Positions 30,490 to 41,860 of a stretch of 64,000 nucleotides of DNA are shown here, piece after piece. The notes beneath the pieces are model-generated. The model worked only from the letters and a program-made list of their open reading frames with translations, had not been told where the DNA came from and made no database searches. The stretch is from assembly GCA_037127315.1 (NCBI GenBank), contig JBBBDQ010001686.1, positions 2,326,001 through 2,390,000 of the forward strand, written 5' to 3'. Numbering within the stretch: position 1 is the stretch's first letter; every line of letters begins with the position of its first letter. A program made the translations under genes and the position numbers. The DNA is from Ascarosepion bandense. Taxonomy: Eukaryota > Mollusca > Cephalopoda > Sepiida > Sepiidae.

Positions 30490-32175
30490 TTTATCGTTTC
30501 ACCCCTAGCAAGGCCGTACCGCCACTGGTGCGCCATATAATAAGAGTGAAAGTTTAAGGAGAAGGCGAGCGAAGAGAAAGACGAACCAGTTACAGGGGGT
30601 ATCGGAGAAAGGTTAAGAGAAGGATGGGAATACCAGTGTGAAGACAGTTGCAAAGGTAGAGTGAGAAAGGAAATGAACAAGATACACGGAGTGATGGGGA
30701 TAGACCGAGAGAAGGACTGGAGTCAAGTGGGCAAGAGATGAGAATTGACATTGCATTTAAATTCTTTGAGATTGTAGCAGTCAGAGAAGCAAGTATACCG
30801 AAGAGAGTGCCACTGGCGGGAAGTGCGAGAAAAAAAGCTGATACAGTAGAAGTGGCAGCTGTATTTGTTTGATTTAACTCTAAAAGGGTGGATCCTTCGT
30901 GCCAGTGTGGTTGCTGGAGTAAATTGTTGTCGAAGGCTTACGCGAAAGGCAAGCGTGCCAAACCCTCTCAAATGCTTTGGCGATATTCAAGGCAACAGCT
31001 TGAACCTCGCCGGACTGATCGAGGGCCTGGTATATGTACTGGGTGATGGGCGTTAGCATATCGGCAGTAGACCTGGCAAAGCGGAACCCATACTGTCTGT
31101 CTGGGACAAGTTTATGAGCAGTAAAACGTTGAACTATCTCAGCATTAATATTAGCCTCGAATGTTTTTCCGAAAATTGGTAAGAGGCTGATAGGGCGATA
31201 ATTGGATGGGTCCGATGGTTCCGCTGGGTTCTTAAATAAAGGAACCACAGAAAAGGACTTCCAGCAAGCAAGGAAAACAGGAAGCAGAGAGGCAGTAATT
31301 ATAGAGTTTAGAGAGGACAGAGGAGAGTTTAAGGGCACATTTCTTCAGGATAATGACCGGGATTCTGTCACCTCCGCTCGCCTTATGGGGGTCAAGTTTT
31401 GAAATTATGGAAAGAATGAGGTTTGGAACGGAACTTCCTGATCAGTATGAAGGCATCAATGCCAGCGTTCACTCAGGAAGAGACCTAAGAGGCGCAGTCC
31501 TTAACGGGGAAACTGAACAGTTTTTCCCAAAAATAGTCGCATATGAAATCGCGGAATGATTCTTTGGTAGGAAATTTTGTCTGTTGGAGGCCCGTGGGGG
31601 GGAGGAGAGAATGAAGATGAATATTAATAGAAACGACAACATGGTCGGAGTTACTGAGGGGGCAAAGCTGCGAGATTTGGCAAAAGTCAGATACAAAGTA
31701 GAAGCAGAGATTTAGCAAAGAAGCGTTTCCTGAAGGGATACTGGGAAAACACGTGGGGAAATCCACCACTTGCATAAGAGATTGAGAAATAGCAAAGTTC
31801 ATGGCATGAATTCCAGCAGAATCAGTGACAGTCTTCTAGCCACTTGGCATAGTGGGAATTAAGATCTCCGAACACAAATATGTTAGCGAATGGGTGGGAG
31901 GAAGTATATTGTCAGAGATATTGTCTAGCAGGGAGCAGTTGGGAGAGGAAAGGAGACGGTACAGAAAGAAAAGACAGCTAACTGATTTGAAAAGTGAAAA
32001 ACGGAGACACATGGATGGGTAGTCAGGAGATTCAAGAGACGTCATCCTAGCTAGAGGAAGGTGTTCACTGACGTAAACCACCAGACCATGCATATGGACA
32101 ATGAAGTCTTGTCTTAAAAGGGGAAGGTAGCAAGGAATCGAGAAATCAGAGGAGGGAACTGAAGGGTTAAGATTA
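30488..32175 (-). pseudogene. Jockey/CR1-like LINE, 5' truncated and frameshifted
   Basis: Minus-strand reading. Endonuclease end near 31860-32060 (an FGDL-like NSHY step, FLYRLLSSPN) and 31520-31790 (QVVDFPT...NSDHVVVS, with the SDH catalytic histidine). RT start near 31050-31260 (DPSNYRPISLLPIFGKTFE, YGFRFARSTADML) and motif A region (VALNIAKAFERVW, with the catalytic D replaced by N). The palm is then deleted and the C-terminal tail follows (SRTSRQWHSLRYTCF). The 3' end is 'ggggtgaaacgataaagc', the common tail of this family. Inactive. Confidence 0.75.
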
Positions 32176-32238
<63 letters not shown>

Positions 32239-32269
32239 CGTGCGTGTATATATATATATATATAAATAT

Positions 32270-32605
32270 AGCCATCCGCAGACACATCTGTTTCGCTGTA
32301 TCACAGCTCTTCAGTACAGTTAGACTCCGATTGCTTTTTTACGCTCTCAAACCCTGATTGAGCACTCTGGAAGAATGGTAAACTTTGAAAAACAGTAGCT
32401 ACTCTGGCATGTACGCATCACTCATTCAGTAAAATGAATTAGAGCACTCTGGCTATTGGCTGCGTATAATGATAATATGCACGTTAAAAAGTTTGCCTTC
32501 TTCTACCGAACGCCCATAGCCCAAAGGTAGAATTCGTTCGGGTTTCAATCCTGGGTTAAAAAGCAATCGGAGTCTAACCGTACTGATGATCTCTGATGCA
32601 GTGTG
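32270..32605. mobile_element. Hammerhead-SINE copy E: inverted partial plus full unit
   Basis: 32270-32340 is a minus-strand ribozyme end. It is followed head to head by a plus-strand unit (32341-32605) with A box (TAGCCCAAAGGTAG near 32517) and B box GGTTTCAATCC (32541-32551). The plus unit's ribozyme is broken after CTGATGA (32583-32589): no GAAA, and it runs directly into PLE coding sequence. The left edge touches TA repeats. Confidence 0.72.
32276..32319 (-). ncRNA. Hammerhead ribozyme, diverged (copy E)
   Basis: CTGAAGA 32308-32314 (allowed N7 = A), perfect stem II 32295-32307, GAAA 32291-32294, stem III ACA...TGT, GTC with cleavage base 32281. Stem I is weakened: CTGTA against TGCGG. 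Confidence 0.65.
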
Positions 32606-33125
32606 CGCACACTTCTGAGAAAAACGCTCGTTGATAACACGTACATACTTAAACAAGAAAATAATAAACAGAAACTAAAAATCCTCGAAGCAATCTACAT
32701 TAAACAATTTAAACCTGGTTTTAATACAATTAATTTTGATATTTCCAATAACGTACTCAAATGCCTGTAATCAGATCAGGGACCACAACGCCACTATTTT
32801 GTCACTGTCTTCGGCCATCCGCCACGGTAGGGATGGACTTATATTTTCAATTTAATTCTCTTTATTGTTAATAACTTAAGTGTTCTATGTTTACTGTGTG
32901 TTATTATTTACTCTTTGATAATGGCTTATGTGAGCCGCAAGCTTAGACCCGATAAAAAAATCAACAATTACTGTGATTTTTTGTTGTCTTTCAACGACAT
33001 CACCATCAAGTATATCAGACGGTATGAACGGATCCTACACAAAATTAATAGACAAAACTTGTCTATATTATTCAATGAAACCTGCATTAATGAAAAAATG
33101 CTGCCAAAATTCACACAATATATCT
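32606..33125 (+). pseudogene. Penelope-like element, divergent second lineage
   Basis: Reads LVDNTYILKQENNKQKLKIL, then EAIYIKQFKPGFNTINFD and a stop at 32768-32770, matching the last ~45 residues of the main PLE (LVNNTVIL, LEAMYIK). It is followed by a 3' UTR and a pLTR ORF starting MAYVSRKLRPDKKINNY at 32921. The pLTR hammerhead-like fold is decayed here (TTGATAA, GCAA) although its stem II still pairs (GGCTT/GAGCC). Only the 3' end of the element is present. Confidence 0.78.
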
Positions 33126-33432
33126 TTATATATATATTGTTTCAGATCTTGCAAACATTTGCATTTTTCACGTTGTTTTTTCTTTTTCGGGTGCAGTAGA
33201 TATTTGATCTTAAAATAACAAGTTTTACGTATTGATTAATAAATGTTTGCAGGTTGGCTGATTATAATACTTATTGACAATATATTGTGGGTTGGCGGGT
33301 ACTACTCCCAAACCAACCAAATCGGTTTAGGGATAATCGAAATTGGGAGCCCCAGGCAAAGCTTTGTGACTCGCTATCTTATTAACATTTGTTTGTTTTT
33401 TTCTACCTACATAATTATTCATTTGGATATGC

Positions 33433-33587
33433 ATTGTGTACAGTCGATACAGGCTCGGAACGACAAATGGAGGATCCGTGTTCGAATTCCAGTTGAATTC
33501 CTTGCATTCACTTACGCACAAATACCTTTGGGAAAGGTATTAATCCGTCTCTTCCCTCCAGTTATGGGTTAAATAACAGTACAGATT
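33433..33587 (+). mobile_element. tRNA-derived SINE D, 5' half
   Basis: tRNA-like head with 'gatacaggctcggaacgac', B box GTTCGAATTCC at 33480-33490 and the body word 'gggaaaggtattaatccg'. Lost after 'ataacagtacagatta'. Confidence 0.7.
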
Positions 33588-33651
33588 AGGTTTACACTGC
33601 TTCCGAAGGTGGTTAAACGGGTTCTTCCACCTTCGGAAGCAGTGTAAACCT
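33588..33651. repeat. Perfect 25-bp inverted repeat
   Basis: Arms 33588-33612 and 33627-33651 with a 14-nt loop. Located at the broken end of SINE D. Confidence 0.9.
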
Positions 33652-33839
33652 TATTGTTTGGCGAGTTGATCACAGCTTCCACAGAGAAAAAACTTATAAT
33701 GCGTCCAAGATGAAAAAAATATTTGAGGCACGCTACATCTTCTCCAAGATTTTCTGTTCAAAGTCGTTGTTTTTTTTTTGTTTTTTTTTTTTGGTAACAC
33801 TCAGAAGCAGCTGTTATTGTTCATTATCGCAGACAGACC
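33652..33839. other. Short non-coding spacer
   Basis: T-rich run at 33770-33792; nothing else. Confidence 0.4.
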
Positions 33840-34065
33840 CTGTGTCAATATAAGAGCGAATACTTAAGTCAACACTGAGGAGCGACCGCCTGTTTCATGA
33901 TTGATAGGTTCAAGAATGAAACAGACTGTCCCCAGTCGACATTAACCTCTGTGCCGACTCTTATAAGAACACACACAGAGAGAGACACACACACACAGAC
34001 AGACACACACACACACATACACAAACAAACGAACACACACACACACAAACAAACACACACACACC
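33840..34065. repeat. Decayed fold-back palindrome and (CA)n
   Basis: 33840-33965 is an imperfect palindrome related to 29895-30039 ('gtcaacactgaggagcgac', 'atgaaacagactgtcc'). 33970-34062 is CA-rich. Confidence 0.65.
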
Positions 34066-34173
34066 GACTGACACCAAATCGGTCGAGTTTCGATCCAGGC
34101 CAGAAGCAAGTGGATGTGTCTATCCACACTGATGAGCTGTGATACAGCGAAACAGGCTAGTATATGGATGACT
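34063..34173 (+). mobile_element. Hammerhead-SINE copy F (3' third, divergent)
   Basis: Starts at 'accgactgacaccaaatcgg', keeps a B box-like GTTTCGATCC (34088-34097) and the ribozyme, and ends at TA repeats. It diverges between B box and ribozyme, so it may belong to a subfamily. Confidence 0.65.
34124..34167 (+). ncRNA. Hammerhead ribozyme, subfamily (copy F)
   Basis: CTGATGA 34129-34135, perfect stem II 34136-34148, GAAA 34149-34152, GTA ending at 34162. Stem I is CCACA/TATGG: relative to the other copies the third pair changed from G-C to A-U on both sides, although another pair is lost. Stem III is weak. Confidence 0.6.
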
Positions 34174-34207
<34 letters not shown>

Positions 34208-34814
34208 TTGAATATACGGATCGAAATCCGACAAGACGAATAGAATAAGTGAAGAACAAGTAGGAAAAAAAGTGTCTTTAATCTAACATGTTTCACTTTA
34301 ACAAGCTTCTAACTGTTAAAAATATTGTAAGAGATAGGTCAATCATTTTATTTATTAGCTTGATGTAATCGTAAGTTTTACTCTAATTGTCTCTTTTTTT
34401 TTTCTCATTTTCGTCTTCCAAATTTTAAATGAGATACCAAACGACATTTTCCGTCCTCTTGAAACCTGTTCTTTTATTGTCCTTTCTCCACACGAAAATC
34501 TTCTCATTCTATTTCAATCCCAGTTATCCCATGCATCTTAGTAAAATTATCGCCTTGCTTGGGGTGAAATGATTAAAAAATAACTATAATAATAATTAAA
34601 AATAATAACAATAACCCCATTCCTTAAAGAAATACAAAAACTACTTTACTCAAAAGTAAAGCTCACACCTTCCGAAGGATTTTATCAATCTAAAATCTGT
34701 GCGATCCTAAGTTGTTTATTTCTATTTTGTTTTATGTTCAGTGGGATTTGTCTGACTTTAGTTCTCTGGTTGGGAATCCAGAAGGAAGTGACTATACAAC
34801 AGAAATAAAAGAAA
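34168..34814. other. Non-coding stretch with a LINE 3' tail
   Basis: (TA)n at 34175-34203. 34548-34580 'cgccttgcttggggtgaaat' is the last part of the jockey-like LINE family seen at 30488 and 43432. Nothing else recognised. Confidence 0.45.
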
Positions 34815-35112
34815 TGCGTTGTGGTACAGTGGATATCGACTCGGAACGAGAAATCAGGGACCCGAGTTCGAATTCCAGTTGAATTCATTTACGCGCAAAT
34901 ACCCCTGGGAAAGGTATTAATCCGTCTCTTCCCTCCAGTTATGGGTTAAATAACAGGACAAACTGGGTTCTATAGCCTTGGCTGGCAACCAGTCTACCGC
35001 AGAAAGCAATGGCAACCTACTGCGGGATAATCTTCTGCCCAGTCAGTCATGTCTCTTTCAAGACATGATCGCCCAAGCGTGTTACACATATGGCACTTAA
35101 CTGACTGACTGA
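34815..35112 (+). mobile_element. tRNA-derived SINE D, full copy
   Basis: Head 'gttgtggtacagtggatatc' with A box character, B box GAGTTCGAATTCC near 34863, body 'gttatgggttaaataacagg' and tail 'cacttaactgactgac'. About 300 bp. Pol III transcribed, moved by a partner LINE in known SINEs of this type; the partner here is not identified. Confidence 0.8.
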
Positions 35113-35134
35113 ATATAATAGTTGGAATCATGAT

Positions 35135-35430
35135 TAAAACTTCTACTGGTGATAAAGTGGGGGAAGGGTTTTCTATTGTTATGAAGTAATAAACTGACCC
35201 CCCACTAATTACTACGTAATAATATAATACATCTCTTCTTCCTCCAGGTATGAGTCAAATAACAGGACAGATTGGATTCTATAACTTTGGCTGGCAACCA
35301 GTCTACCACAGAAAGCAATGGCAACCTACTGCGGGATAATCTTCTGTCCAGTCAGTCATGTCTCTTTCAAGACATGATCGCCCAAGCGTGTATCACATAT
35401 GGCACTAAACTGACTGACACGGTTCCCTCC
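35135..35430 (+). mobile_element. Composite: half palindromic MITE joined to SINE D 3' half
   Basis: 35150-35215 is the right half of the 26.8-kb palindromic MITE. 35228-35427 is the SINE D body and tail. The same joint occurs at 42830-43110, so the composite was copied as one unit. Confidence 0.65.
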
Positions 35431-36714
35431 GGGTCCCAACTGGAACTGACATGACGACATTTTTTCACCGTTCATTGTTGCAAACACATAAAAAAAAAAA
35501 AACATAGATAAAGCACTTTGTAATGCGTGATCTGGACTTGTAAGCATATTTTTTGGTATTTCTTTAAGGCATGATCTTTCCAGGAATCCCTTCAGTGAAT
35601 CTCTCGGAAGCTTTTTAAATCAATCCTTGGGTTTCAACCACAACAGTCTCCACAAAAATGCGAAAAAATCTGCATAGTTACTTTTAAACTGAATTTTTAA
35701 AAATGAAAAAGTTTTCTTGAAACTTTTATTTTAGTTTTAATTGAAAGCTAAATGATTACATTTACTATTTCCAGGAAGCAAAATACTCTGGTTTATTTCA
35801 AACAGAAATTGTATTGACTGGAATATAAAAGTTTGAAATTCTAAAAATATTTTTGAAACTTTATAAATTATTATAATAACAAAAAAAAGAAAGAAAATAA
35901 TTCTAAAATTTTATTAGTAATCAAAAATTTATTTTTTCTTCAGATTATAATGACCTTAAACTTTCTTATTTATTCAAGCAATTAAAAGCTTATCTAATTA
36001 AATAATATCAGAGTTTTATTGTATTTTTTTACTCTTTGGAGCTGATTTTCGGATACAAGGGCAAAATTAAAAAAAAATAATAGATGATTTAAATTACCCA
36101 ATGTGTCCTGCGTTTAACTAATAAAATTTTAAACCGCAAAACTTTAAAATTTATTAAAATTTCGTGGATTTACGTGGAGTGGGGGTAACAGTGGTAATAA
36201 AAATATTTTTACGAAGATTTCTAAAAGATAATAATTTCAAAAATAATTTCTTTCATTTGTGAACGAGTACTGAAAGTTTCATTAAAATCCGACAATTATG
36301 TTTTTTGCGAGAATGTCCGAATTTATGTGTTTGTCACCGGAAAAAAAGACCCATGTCATCATTACATTTTCCATTGTAAACAGTGGTAACGTTTTGGTTA
36401 CCCGCTAACTCAAATCAAAACAACATTTTCTGCCAAAATTTCAAACATGTTAGAAGAAATTAATATTTTTTTTAAAATAATAAAAAATTACTATTATCTT
36501 TCCTTTTAAAAATAATATAAATATTTTGATGGAAATATGTTTGTTTTATTAAGTTTATGAACTTTTTTATTCATACTACGCTATTTTATGCTGTTTTTTA
36601 GCAATTTATTACAGGTGCTTACTTAAAACAGTACAGAATTTTATTTGCAATTTATATTTCGTCGACTTTATTTTGTATCCATAAATTTAATTTCTTATTT
36701 GCTGATAGCTTTCT
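35431..36714. other. AT-rich stretch without genes
   Basis: 35690-35840 is the inverted homologue of 11030-11230. No other structure recognised. Confidence 0.4.
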
Positions 36715-37145
36715 TTCTGATGATGGCCTTGATGACTAAATTCGCCGCCAATGCTCAGGACTAGAAGCTTTTAGTTCTGCCAAAACCTGTTCTTGTCATT
36801 CGTTCCCTACCGCTGTTTGGCTTTGCAAGAGTTGGTCAGAGGTTAAAGAATATCTTGAATATAAATGCATAAAAACTATCATGGTCACAAAGTGAGGGGT
36901 CAACCTATATAATGATTTTAATACTGAATTAATCCCCCACTTTATAACCACATTATAATTTATTTTTTTCTATTCTTTACTGATCGCTTCCTTCATGATG
37001 ATGGACTTGATGACTAAATTCGCCGCTAATGAGCACCTTGTGGACTAAAAGCTTCGAGTTTCACCGAAAACTACCCTCGTCATCCATTCCACATGATCGT
37101 TTGGATTTGAAAGAGTTGTTTGACGGTTAAAGATTTCATGACCTT
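36715..37145 (+). repeat. Diverged direct duplication, ~280-bp period
   Basis: 36715-36865 and 36995-37140 share 'cttgatgactaaattcgccgc', 'agcttt-agtt' and 'gagttg-t-gacggttaaag'-type words. 36885-36955 between them resembles the palindromic MITE family. Confidence 0.55.
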
Positions 37146-37746
37146 CCTCTGCGGCACAGTTAAAAAGAGAATCCAGTTATGGAACTGCAGCAGATTACTG
37201 ATGGCTCAGTTATAATTCGGAGTTAATTCTACTTAAAGAAAACATATCTTTGAATCAGACGACGCTACAATATCAAAGCAGGCGTCTGTCTGAACGATGT
37301 CTACCGGAAATGGCAGAGGTGTTGTAATATCGACTAAAACCCTCAAATCACAAGCATCACTCAGTAGAAAATTATTAGGTCCTTCCGCACAAGATGTTCA
37401 CATTCCTTGTGAAAACAAATCATAGGTTCTCTGGCCATTACAGGCTGTTTGTTGGTTACTTCACACCGAGTACCGACTAAGTCCATGAAAACTTCCCGCA
37501 CTTTGTTTTGACACAACGAGTACATCTGCGGTGATTGTGGTCATGCAGAGATCACGTGCCGCAAAGCGCCTTGTACACTTGGATTCGATGCGCATTCATT
37601 GAAGTCAGTGTACTCACACTGCTTAAGGATGGTCGCATTTGGTAGGAAAGCAGAGGTAGATCGTTAGGTTGGTTGGTTGTTCTGTTTTTATGGCAAATCA
37701 ACCTCGGCGGGTCATTTATTGCCAACTAAATTTTATTTATTTATTG
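37146..37746. other. Unrecognised sequence with broken coding-like stretch
   Basis: Around 37500-37580 one plus frame gives CGDCGHAEITCRKAPC, which looks like part of a Cys-rich finger, but stops surround it. I cannot assign it. 'gttaaaaagagaatccagtta' recurs at 37155 and 38176. Confidence 0.25.
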
Positions 37747-38045
37747 CTGTTGTGGTGCATTGGATATCGGCTCGGAACGAGTAATCGGGGGAGCCGAGTT
37801 CGAATTCCAGCCGAAATCATTGCATTCACTTACGCGCAAATACCCTTGGGAAAGGTATTAATCCGTCTATTCGTTCCAGTTATGGGTTAAATAACAGGAC
37901 AGATTGGGTTCTATAGCCTTGGCTGGCAACCAATCTACCGCAGAAAGCAATGGCAACCTACTGCGGGATAATCTTCCGCCCAGTCAGTCATGTCTCTTTC
38001 AAGACATGATCGCCCAAATGTGTATCACGTATGGCACTTAACTGA
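37747..38045 (+). mobile_element. tRNA-derived SINE D, full copy
   Basis: Head 'tgttgtggtgcattggatat', B box GAGTTCGAATTCC near 37795, full body and tail. Confidence 0.82.
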
Positions 38046-38354
38046 CAGAATACCTTTTTCTTTCAACAATATATTGTTGTTTTTATATAAGTTTTGTGTC
38101 TAGTAATACTTTTTTCTTTTCGACTATCAAGATTCATTGGGATTTGTTTTTATGGGCAGGGTCTCCAAGTCCTACAGTTAAAAAGAGAATCCAGTTAGAA
38201 GTTTAGGTCATTTTTTATTCATGCTGTTTTTTTAGCGATTTAATGGAGTTACCTACACAATACGCATTATTGATGTCCACATATGCCACATTTATTATTA
38301 TTAATATTATGAGTTTTATTATTGTTAGTATTTTATCATTATTATTGTTACTGG
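38046..38354. other. Non-coding spacer
   Basis: 38180-38245 resembles 36570-36610 and 37155-37180; includes a short (TTA)n at 38292-38345. Confidence 0.35.
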
Positions 38355-38685
38355 TGTTATGGTAACCAGGCTAAGGTAGAAAGAAATGGCAACCCACTAC
38401 TAGAAAATTTTCTGTCGAGTCAGTCATGAAGTGAAAGAAATATGATCGCAAGGGCTTTTATCACGTATGAGACTTAACTGAATGACACGCGAATATCCTT
38501 CAGAAAGATATGAGTCCATTTTTTTCTCTTCCCAGTTATGGATTGAATAACAAGACAGAATGGGTTCTATAGCCCTGCTTGGCAACCAGTCTAACGTAGA
38601 ATTAAACGGCAAACTACTGCGGGAATATCATCTGCCACGTCAGTCATGAATGGCACTTGACTGGCTGAATATGACTACAGTGGGT
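38355..38685 (+). mobile_element. Two degraded SINE D 3' halves in tandem
   Basis: 38355-38485 and 38490-38680 both carry the body words 'ggcaac', 'agtcagtcatg' and 'acttaactg' in diverged form. Confidence 0.55.
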
Positions 38686-38779
38686 GTTTTCATTTTCATG
38701 TTTCTGTTTAGTTGGTTGGCAAAAAAAAACTTTCCTTGATCGAATTCTGATTAGTGAGGAGCGATAACCAGTTACTGAA

Positions 38780-40043
38780 TTATTATTATGTCATTTTTTC
38801 ATCATATTTCGATTTCTGCTTTGGTCTCACTACCAACCAAGTCTGCGGGGAGACCTAAGGCAGGTAGTGGCGTGTTGTTATGACTCCATTTCATGTTTTT
38901 CTATCTTCCCTATCATCCCTAGCATTACATAGATAAAGTTTTCCTTAGTGTGTTGGCTGTACTTAATAAGAAAATTTTTTGTATATCTCTTAAGCTGGGG
39001 TTTCCAGGGATTCTTTCAATGTGTTCTTTTGTTCCATTTTTTATCATTTCAAGTGCACCTACTATCACTGGCACAACTCTTGTTTTCAATTTCCACATTT
39101 TTTCTATTTCAATTTCCAGGTCTTTATATTTTGACAGTTTTTCAAATTCCTTGATTGCTATGTTACAATCCGCTGGACAAGCCATATCAATTAATAGACA
39201 AGTTTTCTCCTTCTGGTTTTTAACAATAATGTCTGGCCTGTTTGCTTCAATTTTTCTGTCTGTGTAGATGGTGTAATCCCATAGAATGGTTACATCTTCT
39301 ATTTCTGTAACCGGTGCTGGGTGATGTTCATACCAGTGTTTGTTTACAGATTTTCCATAATGTTTACACATTGCCCAATGTAAATATTGCCCAACTCTAT
39401 CGTGGCGATTTTTATATTCATTTGGGGCAAGCACAGAACAGCCTGAGATTAGGTGGTCTATTATTTCTTGGTGTTTATCACAAAACCTGCATTTTGGATC
39501 CATATTATTATGCATAATAATTGCCTGGAAGTTTCTAGTGAAAAGACTTTGGTTTTGTGCTGCAAGAATAAAGCCTTCAGTTTCAGACTTTAATCCAGAT
39601 GCACGTAACCATCGATGAGTATTAACTTTGTCAACATTGGATTTATTGGCACGTTCTGGATATTGGCCATGCAGAGGTTTGTCTTGCCAGCGCTGTTTCA
39701 TCTGTTCAAGTGCTTTATCTTTGGCTTTCATTTTCATATTTTTTGCCGCAATAGTTGGTTCTTGGCTTCTGTTTTGCTTTTCTACAGAATCTACTAACTG
39801 TAAATCTTGTTTGTATTTACTGCCTTCTTTTATTATTGAATATTTTTTCTTTCTTTCATCATGTTATATCATCCAATCCTTTGTTGTTTCTATGTATATT
39901 AGTAAGCCAATAGTTGTTGTCTTGTATTACAATTCCAGCTGAATAAGACCTCTTCCACCTTCTTTACGGGGTATGTATAGATGGTCTCCATCAGCCTTTG
40001 GATGATGCATCATATGCTTAGAAAGAAGCTTTCTTGTTTTAGC
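38780..40043 (-). mobile_element. Restriction-like-endonuclease LINE, second minus copy (5' truncated)
   Basis: Nuclease domain ORF 38925-39737 (270 residues) with CRFCDKHQEIIDHLISGC and RPDIIV...LLIDMACP, about 97% like the 17.85-kb copy by eye. The remaining RT end (40043-39850) is frameshifted and lacks ~30 bp relative to the 55-kb copy ('catcatgttatatcatcc'). Bounded by (TAA)n at both ends (38780-38787 and 40044-40102). Confidence 0.82.
38925..39737 (-). pseudogene. LINE restriction-like endonuclease domain
   Basis: Open 270-residue C-terminal part of an R4-like polyprotein. Zinc knuckle, then PD...D nuclease centre, then the conserved tail IPGNPSLRDIQKI. The start codon at MKMKAKD is internal to the original protein; upstream RT coding is truncated, so it is not a real gene start. 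Confidence 0.8.
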
Positions 40044-40056
40044 ATTATTATTATTA

Positions 40057-40103
<47 letters not shown>

Positions 40104-40358
40104 TCATTTTAATCATCATTCGATTTCTGCTATGGTCGCACTATCAAGTCTGCGGTAAAACATAAAGCAGGTCGTGGTGTGTTGTTATTGCTCCATTTCA
40201 TGTTTTTTCTATCGGCCATAACATCACTAGCGTTTCATAGACAAAGTTCTCCTTAGTGTGTAGGCTGTACTTAACAAGACAATTTTTTGTATATCTCTTA
40301 AGCTGGGGTTTCCAGGGATTCTTTCAATGTGTTTTTTGTTCCGTTTTTATCGTTCCTA
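40044..40358 (-). mobile_element. (TAA)n plus a third, older LINE 3' fragment
   Basis: 40044-40102 is (ATT)n. 40103-40358 repeats the 3' UTR and last codons of the same LINE in diverged form ('tctgcggtaaaacataaagc', 'ttaagctggggtttccaggg'). The next copy joined its 5' truncation to this copy's (TAA)n tail. Confidence 0.75.
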
Positions 40359-40477
40359 TGTAACTTCAAAAGGATAACATATCGTTGTAAAGTGAATATA
40401 ATGTCCATGTTCATATTTCTGTATTTGATTACTATTTATCCCTGATATTTAGCACTTTTACTCATAAATTCTTCATA

Positions 40478-40565
40478 TTTTATGTACCGTGTCTCTTCAA
40501 GATGTAATTGATCATGGCCCTACCTATTTCCCTGTCCCTTGTAGCTCTTAATATGTTTTGTTTTT
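40478..40565 (-). mobile_element. RTE-like LINE 3' terminal fragment
   Basis: Matches 14385-14455 ('gatcatggccct', 'ccctgtcccttgtagctctta'), the C-terminal tail of the RTE-like family on the minus strand. No more of the element is left. Confidence 0.6.
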
Positions 40566-41119
40566 GTTTTACCACCGAGGTGTATACGATACACAGAGAA
40601 AGTGTTCTGCGGTATTATTCAGCACAATATCCGGTGCTAAACGGATATACACATAACAGTACAATAGTTACAATGACAGACAATACATAACTTACAACAC
40701 AGAGAGCAAGGGTTTAGATAGCGATAGTCGCCGAAGTAATCAGTCAGAAAAATTACTCGAATGACACTCAGATATTACGCCTCAAATGCTACTATTCTTT
40801 ACTTAACTAGACAATTTCAGACCAAGGAATGTTCCATCAATAAGAGTGCTGCAAGGATGTCAGCCATTCTACAACAGTTTTTCTGTTGTTATTGTCAAAC
40901 TCTCTTCTAACATCCATTTACTCTGTAGTGAACAAAACTAGTTCTAGATTAAAAAAAAATTTAAATGCTAAGCATTGACTCATTGATTTTATTAAAAAAA
41001 AAACGAATTATCTCGAATTTACAAACCTTTCTTGTATACACAAAACTCGCGAAATGTCACACCTCGATGCGAAATGTTTTTCGGTCAACAGAAAAAAAAG
41101 CAAATTCAAATAATCGTTA
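40566..41119. other. Non-coding, unrecognised
   Basis: No features recognised. If 41120-41860 is an LTR on the minus strand this would be where gag begins, but no ORF supports that. Confidence 0.3.
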
Positions 41120-41860
41120 ATAATATGTTGTGTTCGGCAATCTTCGTCGCCACTGTTGTGTCGTGAGTAAGAATAAATAACTCAACAACAGGAATAGGTT
41201 AATTGTTGTATTCCGTGAAAATAGTATTTACAAAGGTTATTAGTATCCAATACAAGAATAAGGGTTAATCGTCTCAACCGTCGTAAGATGTAGTATGAGC
41301 AATGGGTACTTCCGGGTCGTAACCGGAAGTCTACGACTGACTTGTCGATCGGCTGCTCGGCACACTCTCCTACGTAGATGCCACCATTACTTTACATAGT
41401 AATGGAATAGTCCATTATAGCCGAATAGGCGCGGGCGTCCCAATATAATAAAAAAAAGAAAAATTTTTACGGACCCTTTTCGCGAGCCAACGCGAAGTTT
41501 GTTTGTCGTCCAATGAAAAGCCTAGAATTACATCCGGGAGTGAATCCCCAAATAACCTGTTCAGAGGCCCAGGAAACAAAATAAAAAGACGGAACAAGAA
41601 GACAGTAGCAGTGAGAAAAATACGCGCGTAGTTAACACGTGCCCTTGACAAACGTCAAGTGATCGTTAATATTATTGTCTCTATCTTTCTCTCTCACCTC
41701 TCACCTCCTACTTCTTCATCGTTCACCCGTCTACTTGATAACCTCACTTTAAGACTGGGCGATAACTTCAAAGATACCCCTATCCTAAGATCACACACGC
41801 ATACATACTTACGTACACATGAACTCACTCTTGCAAAGACTACTACGAACATTTAACGAC
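41120..41860 (-). other. Possible solo LTR / LTR with PBS-like edge
   Basis: GC-richer segment. On the minus strand it ends '...ctcacgacacaaca' followed by GTGGCGACGAAGATTG (around 41138-41155), like an LTR end and the TGGCGACG-type primer site of some gypsy elements. The minus frame 41415-41651 is of unknown meaning. The far end of the LTR was not located, so this is tentative. Confidence 0.3.

Noticed and set aside
34815..34880. tRNA gene
   Set aside because: A and B boxes are present, but no full cloverleaf is seen and the sequence continues into a repeated ~300-bp SINE body with eight related copies or fragments.
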